Positions 1 through 4,956 of a stretch of 5,055 bases of DNA are shown here, one piece after another. The DNA is taken from contig JABDOO010000054.1 in NCBI GenBank assembly GCA_013043295.1, positions 1-5,055 on the forward strand. Direction: 5' to 3'. The stretch comes from Candidatus Nitrosopumilus sp. Its GTDB lineage: Archaea > Thermoproteota > Nitrososphaeria > Nitrososphaerales > Nitrosopumilaceae. The notes under the pieces were generated by a model. The model saw only the letters and a list, made by a program, of their open reading frames with translations, ran no database searches and was not told where the DNA came from. Position 1 is the first letter of the stretch, and the number at the start of each line of letters is the position of its first letter. Both the position numbers and the translations under genes were made by a program.

Positions 1-95
1 TAATTCAACAATGTCTAGATAATGGTGCTTCTTCATACATCTCAAAACCATTTGATTTTAATGGTGTTTTGGAATCTATCAAGAGTTTAATTTAA
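1..95 (+). CDS. 3' end of a response-regulator receiver (CheY-like) domain protein, partial
   Basis: The third forward frame is open from the window edge to TAA at 93-95 and encodes 30 residues ending in SLI. The visible peptide contains CLDNGASSYISKPFDF, which fits the end of a receiver domain: the Gly-Ala and Tyr-Ile pattern leading to beta-5, then the conserved Lys-Pro pair (codons 45-50) that contacts the phosphoryl site, then a short amphipathic last helix. The protein ends right after this helix, so the receiver is either a stand-alone CheY-like protein or the C-terminal domain of a larger one. The phospho-acceptor Asp and everything upstream lie outside the window. The next gene starts 45 bp downstream with its own TATA box, so co-transcription is not needed. 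The family call rests on a short peptide, but the KP motif in context is distinctive. Confidence 0.72.
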   Translation, partial: IQQCLDNGASSYISKPFDFNGVLESIKSLI

Positions 96-110
96 GAAAG
101 TAAATTAGGG

Positions 111-119
111 TATATAATA
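111..119 (+). promoter_or_regulatory. TATA box of the PIN-ATPase-KH gene
   Basis: The 9-mer TATATAATA is centred about 26 bp before the ATG at 141, within a purine/AT-rich stretch after the upstream stop codon. In archaea transcription starts about 22-27 bp downstream of the TATA box, so the mRNA should begin at or next to the ATG, giving a leaderless transcript. No Shine-Dalgarno sequence is present between the box and the start. This is the clearest promoter in the window. Confidence 0.7.
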
Positions 120-140
120 AATAAAAAATTGATCTAAATA

Positions 141-1961
141 ATGACAAAAATTGTAGCTGATACTAGTGTAATAATAAATGGCCAACTAGTTTCTCAAATT
201 GAATCTGGCAGTATTAGGAATTCTGAAATTATAATACCTCAAGCAGTTTTTGATGAATTACAATCACAAGCATCAAAAAAGAAAGAGCAGGGATTCATTG
301 GTCTTGAAAGAATTAGAAAGCTAAAATCTATGTCTGGAAGTCATGGATTAAACATTTCTGTAAGTGGTACCCATCCCTCCTCTGATGATGTAAAGCTTGC
401 AAGTAGTGGAAGAATAGATTCATTGATAATTGACATGGCTAAACAAGGCAATGCTGTTTTATACACTTCTGATAAGGTACAGCATTTAGTTGCACAGGCT
501 GAGGGTCTAGATACAGTTTTTCTAAAATCTGAAATTAGGAATGAATCTTTAGAATTTCTAAAGTTTTTTGATTCTGAAACCATGAGCATACATCTAAAAG
601 AAAATCAATATCCTTTGGCAAAAAAAGGAAAACCTGGTTCTTTTAAACTGACTCAGATAAATGAGGATATTCTAACTAAGGATTATTTAGAATTAATTGC
701 ATCTCAAATTTTAGATGTTGTAAATATTTCTGATTCTAGTACGTTAGAAATTTCTAAAACTGGAGCATCTGTAGTTCAGCATGGTGATTACAGAATAGCA
801 ATTACCCACCCACCTTTTTCTGAATCCTTTGAGATTACTATCGTTCATCCAATTGTGAAACTTACCCTTGATGATTATTCTATTTCTGAAAAACTAATGG
901 AACGTTTTGCTGACAGTGCTGAAGGCATTGTCATTTCTGGTGCCCCTGGATCTGGAAAAAGTACTCTTGCATCAGGTCTGGCAAATTTTTATCATGATCA
1001 AGGAAAAATTGTTAAAACGTTTGAATCTCCACGTGACTTGCAAGTGAATTCCGGAGTTACACAATATAGTAAACTTGATGGGAGTTTTGATAACACTGCC
1101 GATATTTTATTACTTGTTAGACCTGATTATACTATCTTTGATGAGGTGAGAAGACGAGAAGACTTTGGTACGTTTGCTGATTTGAGATTAACTGGAGTTG
1201 GAATGGTAGGTGTTGTACATGCCAATTCCCCATTAGATGCAATTCAAAGATTTATTGGAAAAATTGAACTTGGAATTATTCCAAATGTGCTAGATACTGT
1301 TGTTTTTGTCAAAGATGGTGGAATTCAAAAAGTATATGATTTGGAATTAAAGGTCAAAGTTCCTACTGGAATGACAGAATCTGATTTGGCAAGACCTGTA
1401 ATTGAGATTAGAAATTTTGAAGATGGAGTTTTGGAGCACGAAATTTACACATTTGGTGAAGAAAATGTTATTGTTCCAGTTGGGAAAAGAGTTGATAAGA
1501 TTGGAATTGAAAAATTAGCTGAAGAAAAAATTAAGGAAACTTTCCGTCGTTATGATCCAAATGCAGAAGTTGAAATTCTCTCTGATAATCGAGTCAAAGT
1601 AATGGTTAATGAGCAAAACATTGCATCAATAATTGGCAGGGGAGGCTCAAACATTAACGAGATTGAAAAATCCCTTAAAATGCATATTGATGTAGTTGAA
1701 AAAACATCCCAACAAGAGTCACTAACTACAAATGATTTACCCTTTAGTTTTTCAGAATCTAAAACTGCGCTACTATTAACTGTAAATCGAGATTTCACAT
1801 CAATGCATGCTGATATTTATGCCAATGAAAAATTTGTTGCATCAGTTAGAATTGGTAAAAAGGGACAAATCAAAATCCCTAAGCGTTCTGATGTTGCAAG
1901 AAACTTGATGGATTTTACCTCTTCTCAAAGTGATATCAAAATTTTTCTTAAAGATTTTTAA
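141..1961 (+). CDS. PIN domain / PilT-VirB11-type ATPase / KH domain protein (PINA, COG1855 family)
   Basis: This is a 606-residue cytoplasmic protein of three recognisable parts. Residues 1-130 form a PIN nuclease-like domain starting VADTSV, with acidic positions D7, E39, D93 and D111 (the last in the TSD motif). Residues 190-400 form a secretion-type ATPase: Walker A GAPGSGKST at 267-275, Walker B-like YTIFDE at 330-335, and a VVHANSP histidine box around H360. Residues 470-522 form a KH-like domain with the GRGG loop at 499-502. A beta-rich tail of about 80 residues (525-606) follows. In Sulfolobus, PINA is a hexameric ATPase that drives Holliday-junction branch migration and works with Hjc and Hjm, so a recombination or fork-repair role is inferred here by homology. 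Whether the PIN domain cleaves nucleic acid is open, although its acidic residues look intact. The ATG is supported by the TATA box 26 bp upstream. The 3' end overlaps the convergent regulator gene by 14 bp. Confidence 0.95.
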   Translation: MTKIVADTSVIINGQLVSQIESGSIRNSEIIIPQAVFDELQSQASKKKEQGFIGLERIRKLKSMSGSHGLNISVSGTHPSSDDVKLASSGRIDSLIIDMAKQGNAVLYTSDKVQHLVAQAEGLDTVFLKSEIRNESLEFLKFFDSETMSIHLKENQYPLAKKGKPGSFKLTQINEDILTKDYLELIASQILDVVNISDSSTLEISKTGASVVQHGDYRIAITHPPFSESFEITIVHPIVKLTLDDYSISEKLMERFADSAEGIVISGAPGSGKSTLASGLANFYHDQGKIVKTFESPRDLQVNSGVTQYSKLDGSFDNTADILLLVRPDYTIFDEVRRREDFGTFADLRLTGVGMVGVVHANSPLDAIQRFIGKIELGIIPNVLDTVVFVKDGGIQKVYDLELKVKVPTGMTESDLARPVIEIRNFEDGVLEHEIYTFGEENVIVPVGKRVDKIGIEKLAEEKIKETFRRYDPNAEVEILSDNRVKVMVNEQNIASIIGRGGSNINEIEKSLKMHIDVVEKTSQQESLTTNDLPFSFSESKTALLLTVNRDFTSMHADIYANEKFVASVRIGKKGQIKIPKRSDVARNLMDFTSSQSDIKIFLKDF

Positions 1962-2412
1962 AATTATCTATTATCTTTGGGTTTGCTTTTAGAAAAGTAA
2001 TAAATTTTCTTAACTGTTTGATTGTTTTTGGATTTAAATGATGTTCAATGCCTTCTGTATCTTGATTTGCAGTATCATATCCCACACCTAAAATTTCAAA
2101 AAATTCTAACAGTATTCCATGCTTTTGTCTGATTCCATCGGCAATCTCTATTCCTTTATCTGTTAAATTTATCCCATGATATTTTTCGTATTCCAAAAAT
2201 CCATTCTCATCTAATCTTTGAAGCATCTTAGTTACACTTGGAGCACTTACATGCATGTATCTAGAAATATCTAAAGTAGTTGCATATCCTTTCAACTCTA
2301 CTAATTCTGAAATAATTTCCAAATAATCCTCCATTCTTGTACTTGATCTGGTCCTTTCTGATTGATGTGCAGCTTTAATCGAATCGAGTCTTTTGGAATT
2401 TTTTGTTTTCAT
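1948..2412 (-). CDS. MntR/DtxR-family metal-dependent transcriptional regulator
   Basis: A 154-residue protein with an N-terminal winged helix (about 28-85, including TLDISRYMHVSAPSVTKMLQRL as helix-turn-helix and the wing EYEKYHGINLT) and a helical metal-binding/dimerisation domain (about 86-145). It aligns with Bacillus subtilis MntR without a gap at a constant offset of 21: the MntR ligands D8, E11, H77, E99, E102 and H103 match D29, E32, H98, E120, E123 and H124. The Asp at the D8 position is the residue associated with Mn(II) response, where DtxR/IdeR carry Met, so Mn(II) sensing is inferred. There is no C-terminal SH3-like domain, which is normal for the MntR subtype. The first 26 residues are a basic extension (MKTKNSKRLDS) before the usual MntR start. 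An ATG at 2334 would remove it, but the TATA element at 2439-2446 favours the longer form. No transporter gene is adjacent. Confidence 0.93.
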   Translation of the reverse strand: MKTKNSKRLDSIKAAHQSERTRSSTRMEDYLEIISELVELKGYATTLDISRYMHVSAPSVTKMLQRLDENGFLEYEKYHGINLTDKGIEIADGIRQKHGILLEFFEILGVGYDTANQDTEGIEHHLNPKTIKQLRKFITFLKANPKIIDNFKNL

Positions 2413-2423
2413 CTAGTCTTTGT

Positions 2424-2438
2424 ATCTAAATAGATCTA
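2424..2438. promoter_or_regulatory. Overlapping small palindromes in the leader of the regulator gene (possible operator)
   Basis: ATCTA-AA-TAGAT (2424-2435) is a perfect 12-bp dyad with a 2-bp centre, and it overlaps the 8-bp palindrome TAGATCTA (2431-2438). Both lie between the TATA element and the ATG of the MntR-like gene, where a bound dimeric repressor would block initiation. Self-regulation is common in the DtxR/MntR family, so an autoregulatory operator is a reasonable inference. However, AT-rich DNA produces short palindromes by chance and no thaumarchaeal consensus is known to me. Confidence 0.3.
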
Positions 2439-2440
2439 GT
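2434..2440 (-). repeat. ACTAGAT copy upstream of the MntR-like gene (left arm of divergent pair)
   Basis: On the minus strand this 7-mer reads ACTAGAT. It directly follows the TATA-like AATTATAC (sharing its AC) and ends 21 bp before the regulator's ATG. It forms a perfect inverted pair with 2518-2524 on the other strand. The matching position at both divergent promoters suggests a shared operator or core-promoter element rather than a random repeat. Confidence 0.4.
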
Positions 2441-2446
2441 ATAATT
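2439..2446 (-). promoter_or_regulatory. TATA-like element of the MntR-like regulator gene
   Basis: Read on the minus strand the sequence is AATTATAC, centred about 30 bp upstream of the ATG at 2412. The predicted transcript starts within a few bases of that ATG. This spacing supports the longer 154-residue form, because an ATG at 2334 would need a leader of about 80 nt. Confidence 0.5.
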
Positions 2447-2512
2447 GAGTTCTTTTGTGTAAAATTTGGTTATTCTTTGTTGACTTGAATGTAACCTGAG
2501 TTGATCTTTGAT

Positions 2513-2519
2513 TCTTAAC
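2513..2519 (+). promoter_or_regulatory. Weak TATA-like element of the 116-residue gene
   Basis: TCTTAAC is centred about 29 bp before the ATG at 2545, and no better TATA match exists at the right distance. It departs from the TATATA-type boxes elsewhere in the window, so basal expression may be weak or need an activator. The ACTAGAT element overlaps its downstream edge. Confidence 0.3.
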
Positions 2520-2524
2520 TAGAT
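2518..2524 (+). repeat. ACTAGAT copy upstream of the 116-residue gene (right arm of divergent pair)
   Basis: ACTAGAT on the plus strand ends 20 bp before the ATG at 2545. The opposite-strand copy at 2434-2440 ends 21 bp before the regulator's ATG. The two copies are perfect reverse complements separated by 77 bp. The equal spacing to both start codons makes this a candidate target of the divergently encoded regulator, but this is inference from position only. Confidence 0.4.
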
Positions 2525-2544
2525 TCTTCTAAATTCAGATTGGA

Positions 2545-2895
2545 ATGGTTGATCCCCTAAAGGAACGTCTAGACAAATTGAGAAAATTCTCTGATTCAGC
2601 TAAGCGTAGAGCTTCATTGTACTCAGAAGTAACTAAAATGGATGATTCTCATACTGCTCGTTCACTGGGGGCACTTCAAAAAGCTCCTGCACCGGGAAAG
2701 AAACTCCAAAAAATAGGGTTTTTGATGTTATGGGTACCTGAACCTACTGGAGTCACTTGTGCGATTGGGGGGCCAATGATTGTTGCTGGAAGGTATCTTG
2801 ACAAAAAATACAATGGCGCAACCCTTCACGATATTGGTCACCAGACAAAAAATACAATGTCCTCGATTAGTGATTTTAAAAATTCTGTAATGTAA
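2545..2895 (+). CDS. Conserved-looking hypothetical protein with one hydrophobic segment
   Basis: I do not recognise a family for this 116-residue protein. Residues 1-33 are charged and probably helical (MVDPLKERLDKLRKF), with basic residues clustered at 20-22. Residues 36-55 form a polar linker with APAPGKK. Residues 57-82 form the only hydrophobic stretch (IGFLMLW, then VPEPTGVTCAIGGPMIV), interrupted by P65, P67 and P77 and several glycines, which fits a kinked membrane segment or re-entrant hairpin better than a plain helix. The C-terminal 33 residues are polar. There is one cysteine (C72). The gene is divergent from the MntR-like regulator across 132 bp and starts the rightward gene run, with 39 bp before the DUF192 gene. 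A small membrane protein under metal-responsive control is possible but unproven. Base composition resembles its neighbours. Confidence 0.8.
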   Translation: MVDPLKERLDKLRKFSDSAKRRASLYSEVTKMDDSHTARSLGALQKAPAPGKKLQKIGFLMLWVPEPTGVTCAIGGPMIVAGRYLDKKYNGATLHDIGHQTKNTMSSISDFKNSVM

Positions 2896-2903
2896 TCGGC
2901 ATT

Positions 2904-2912
2904 AGTTTTTAA
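2904..2912 (+). promoter_or_regulatory. T-tract / TATA-like element between the 116-residue and DUF192 genes
   Basis: AGTTTTTAA lies 9 bp after the stop of the preceding gene and about 27 bp before the ATG at 2935. It could be both a U-tract terminator for the upstream gene and a weak TATA-type element for a leaderless DUF192 transcript. The 39-bp gap leaves room for little else. Confidence 0.3.
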
Positions 2913-2934
2913 CAGGATTGACATAATTTCTACC

Positions 2935-3426
2935 ATGACTACTAGGGCACAAGCACTAATCCCTGTCACCATTGCAGCTGTAATAATTGGGGTTATTGGT
3001 ATGCTAACTCTTCCCAGTGATAGTAAATTAGAATCAGTTGAATTTCCAAGAGGTACAATTTTGGTAGATGATGTTGCAGTTGAAGTACAAATTGCAGATA
3101 CTGAACCCAGACGAGTTCGTGGTTTAATGTTCCAAGAACAACTTCCCCTTGATCAAGGAATGATTTTTGTCTTCCAAGAACCTGGCCTTTATTCATTATG
3201 GATGCTAAACATGCAATTTTCATTAGACATGATGTGGTTTGATCGTGATGGAAATGTTGTACACATTGAAGAAAATGTTCCTCCATGTAAAACTGTAGTA
3301 GAAATTACAGGATGCCAAAGTGTTGTTCCTGAAAATGAGGCATTATATGTGCTTGAGGTAACCTCTGGGTTTATCAAACAAAATAATATTACTAAAAATT
3401 CAAAATTAACTATAATTTCAATTTAA
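2935..3426 (+). CDS. Membrane-anchored DUF192 (COG1430) protein
   Basis: A 163-residue protein with an uncleaved-looking N-terminal anchor (about 8-26, LIPVTIAAVIIGVIGMLTL) followed by a DUF192 domain (about 40-162) predicted to face the outside. Family signatures are RGLMF at 62-66, GMIFVF at 75-80, SLWMLNMQFSLDMMWFD at 87-103, and YVLEV..GF at 138-146. Two cysteines (C118, C127) lie in the NVPPC...GC stretch, a position where archaeal members often carry Cys. They could form a disulfide or bind metal. DUF192 proteins are small beta-barrels of unknown biochemical function, commonly exported. Length is typical for an anchored member. It sits 40 bp upstream of another anchored protein and two genes before a permease, suggesting an envelope-related cluster. 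The ATG is the first plausible start before the hydrophobic segment. Confidence 0.92.
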   Translation: MTTRAQALIPVTIAAVIIGVIGMLTLPSDSKLESVEFPRGTILVDDVAVEVQIADTEPRRVRGLMFQEQLPLDQGMIFVFQEPGLYSLWMLNMQFSLDMMWFDRDGNVVHIEENVPPCKTVVEITGCQSVVPENEALYVLEVTSGFIKQNNITKNSKLTIISI

Positions 3427-3437
3427 TATTGCAAAGC

Positions 3438-3457
3438 CTTATCTTTGTATAATTAAA
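3438..3457 (+). promoter_or_regulatory. Ambiguous promoter region of the Cys-containing anchored protein gene
   Basis: Two TATA-like matches lie in the 40-bp gap. CTTATCTT (3438-3445) is weak but about 26 bp before the GTG at 3467, the spacing expected for a leaderless mRNA. TATAATTAAA (3448-3457) is stronger but only about 15 bp before the GTG, which would place initiation inside the coding region. Either the weaker box is used, or the gene is expressed by read-through from the DUF192 gene. Confidence 0.3.
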
Positions 3458-3466
3458 TTATATTTT

Positions 3467-4093
3467 GTGAACAAATGGATTTTAATTATAATTGGGGCTG
3501 TAATAGTTGCATCTTCTTCCCTCCTAATTATATCACAACCAAATACTCCGACAGAAACAAAACCTGTCTATGAAACAGGATTTACATATTATGATATTGA
3601 AAAAATTCAAAAAACTTTATCTTCTCACAATATTTTTGTATCTGCTCCAACTGCAATTACTGATAATACAATAAGCCAATACTGCACATATTTTGAGAAT
3701 GGATTGCCCAGAACTGTGGAATATTGTACCACCACTGCCGTTACTGATATTCATGGAAACGCTTTGGGCAATATCAATTTAGGAGGAGACACAAATTCCC
3801 CAATTTTGGCTATAGCCAATCTTGAAACTGCTACTCTGGAATCAAACCCTGCTGAAGTTTTGTTAGTTTTTGAGACTGTTATAGAAAGTTTAGTTTGTGA
3901 CTGTTGGGATGAGGAACAATCTGAAGACTTTGAATCCATTTCGGCATGGCTAGATGCTGTAAAGAAGTTTTACAATGATTCTAACCAGAGAAATATTAAA
4001 TCAAAAATTGATAATTTAGCCAACACAGAAATCTCTTTAGAAATTACTACAAAGGAAAATTCTGTATTGCAGACTTTAATTATTCTAAAGTAG
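3467..4093 (+). CDS. Hypothetical extracytoplasmic protein with N-terminal anchor and four cysteines
   Basis: I recognise no family for this 208-residue protein. It begins MNKWILIIIGAVIVASSSLL, a short basic start and a hydrophobic segment (about 5-23) acting as signal anchor or signal peptide. A Pro/Thr-rich linker (25-33) leads into a soluble domain. Four cysteines stand in two pairs: C73 and C87 (QYC...EYC) and C144 and C146 in a CDCW motif followed by an acidic stretch (DEEQSEDFE, 148-156). An exported location fits two disulfides, while the CDC plus acidic run could alternatively bind metal. Residues 155-190 look helical and the last 20 look beta-stranded. The start is GTG, and no in-frame ATG, GTG or TTG lies in the gap upstream. 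The only nearby ATG (3475) is out of frame. It lies 40 bp after DUF192 and 40 bp before the TauE/SafE gene, so it may act in the same envelope process. Confidence 0.82.
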   Translation: MNKWILIIIGAVIVASSSLLIISQPNTPTETKPVYETGFTYYDIEKIQKTLSSHNIFVSAPTAITDNTISQYCTYFENGLPRTVEYCTTTAVTDIHGNALGNINLGGDTNSPILAIANLETATLESNPAEVLLVFETVIESLVCDCWDEEQSEDFESISAWLDAVKKFYNDSNQRNIKSKIDNLANTEISLEITTKENSVLQTLIILK

Positions 4094-4098
4094 TCTAA

Positions 4099-4106
4099 TT
4101 ATATAC
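4099..4106 (+). promoter_or_regulatory. TATA box of the TauE/SafE gene
   Basis: TTATATAC is centred about 31 bp before the ATG at 4134 and about 20 bp before the TTG at 4122. Archaeal initiation about 22-27 bp downstream would place the 5' end near 4125-4130, after the TTG and just before the ATG. The box therefore decides the start in favour of the ATG. Confidence 0.6.
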
Positions 4107-4133
4107 TTGAAATTTCTTTGATTGACGATTACA

Positions 4134-4904
4134 ATGATTGATCAATTATGGTTAATTTTACTTGGATTTGCAGCAGGAGTATTGGGCTCCATGATTGGAC
4201 TGGGTGGTGGAATTATTGTAGTTCCTGTATTGACATTTTTAGGATTTCCTCCAACAGCAGCTGCAAGTAACAGTCTATTTGCTGCCCTAAGTAATGCTGT
4301 TGCATCTACCATTTCTTACTCTAAACAAAAACGAATTGTTTATTCTTTAGGTCTAAAATTAGGTTTACTTTCTATTCCTGGAACCATACTTGGTGCAATA
4401 ATTTCCACTGATATTGCGCCGGATATCTTTAAAATTCTATTTGGATTTGTTTTGATTGCATCTGCAGCTTACATATTTTTAAGAAAAAAAATTGAGACAA
4501 AAGAAAAAACTATTTCAAAACAGATGATTGTTTTTGCAATTGGTGCAAGCTTCTTTGCAGGAATTATTTCATCCTTTTTTGGTATTGGAGGTGGAATAAT
4601 CTTTGTCCCTTTGATGGTTGTAGGAATGGGTATGGCAATGAAAAAAGCTGCACCTACATCACAAATGATTTTACTGTTTGCATCCTTGTCCGGTGTAATA
4701 GTGCACAGCTTACTTGGGCATCCTGACTTTCTCCAAGCTGGTTTACTTGCTATTGGATCTTTCATTGGTGGCTTAGTAGGGGCTAGACTATCGATTGATA
4801 TCAAGGAACGCTATTTGCAAATTTTAGTATCGGTTGTAATTTTGATTGCAGCTGTAAAATTATTTTTTGATGCCATGTCTGGAAATGCATTTTCAGGATT
4901 TTAG
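4134..4904 (+). CDS. TauE/SafE family membrane permease (sulfite/sulfonate-type anion exporter family)
   Basis: A 256-residue integral membrane protein (COG0730) with the family's internal duplication. Each half opens with the signature loop: GLGGGIIVVP at 22-31 and GIGGGIIFVP at 150-159, each followed by a helix with a small-residue/Ser-rich patch (AAASNSLFAALSNA; APTSQMILLFASLS). About eight membrane segments are expected, with a basic loop (RKKIETKEK, 117-125) between halves. Length is typical. Members move sulfite, sulfoacetate or other organic anions across the cytoplasmic membrane, but substrates cannot be read from sequence. In an ammonia oxidiser, sulfite or sulfonate release is a guess. 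An upstream in-frame TTG (4122) would add MTIT, but the TATA box spacing favours the ATG. It is the last gene of the rightward run and is followed by T-tracts. Confidence 0.93.
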   Translation: MIDQLWLILLGFAAGVLGSMIGLGGGIIVVPVLTFLGFPPTAAASNSLFAALSNAVASTISYSKQKRIVYSLGLKLGLLSIPGTILGAIISTDIAPDIFKILFGFVLIASAAYIFLRKKIETKEKTISKQMIVFAIGASFFAGIISSFFGIGGGIIFVPLMVVGMGMAMKKAAPTSQMILLFASLSGVIVHSLLGHPDFLQAGLLAIGSFIGGLVGARLSIDIKERYLQILVSVVILIAAVKLFFDAMSGNAFSGF

Positions 4905-4909
4905 CCTCG

Positions 4910-4928
4910 TTTTTTATTTTGTGTTTTT
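4910..4928 (+). terminator. T-tract terminator after the TauE/SafE gene
   Basis: Six T's at 4910-4915, four at 4917-4920 and five at 4924-4928 begin 5 bp after the stop codon. Archaeal RNA polymerase terminates at such U-tracts without needing a hairpin. The last tract also runs into the TATA-like element of the proposed RNA gene. Confidence 0.5.
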
Positions 4929-4932
4929 ATAC
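4925..4932 (+). promoter_or_regulatory. TATA-like element upstream of the GC-rich hairpins
   Basis: TTTTATAC is centred about 28 bp before the first base of the first hairpin at 4957, matching the TATA-to-start spacing of the protein genes here. No ORF begins at that distance, so if this box is used, its transcript is non-coding or has a structured leader. Confidence 0.45.
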
Positions 4933-4956
4933 TAATTTTGTAATGTACATTGTTCA

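Noticed and set aside
341..589. 82-codon minus-strand open frames inside the PINA gene (here and at 1550-1798)
   Set aside because: They are antisense shadows without promoter or recognisable protein features.
2332..2412. Shorter start (ATG 2334) for the MntR-like regulator, which would match the Bacillus MntR N-terminus
   Set aside because: The TATA-like element at 2439-2446 is placed for the ATG at 2412, and nothing suitable is seen before 2334. It remains possible.
2468..2496. GGTTA...TAACC inverted repeat in the divergent intergenic region
   Set aside because: It is only 5 bp per arm with a 19-bp spacer, expected by chance in this composition. The ACTAGAT pair is better positioned.
2993..3286. 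97-codon minus-strand open frame inside the DUF192 gene
   Set aside because: It is an antisense shadow of a well-supported gene, with no promoter and a low-complexity His/Gln/Leu composition.
4469..4804. 111-codon minus-strand open frame inside the permease gene
   Set aside because: It is a shadow of the TauE/SafE coding frame, with no domain or promoter support.
4901..4956. C/D-box sRNA at the window end
   Set aside because: No RUGAUGA C box or CUGA D box is found in a proper arrangement around the hairpins.
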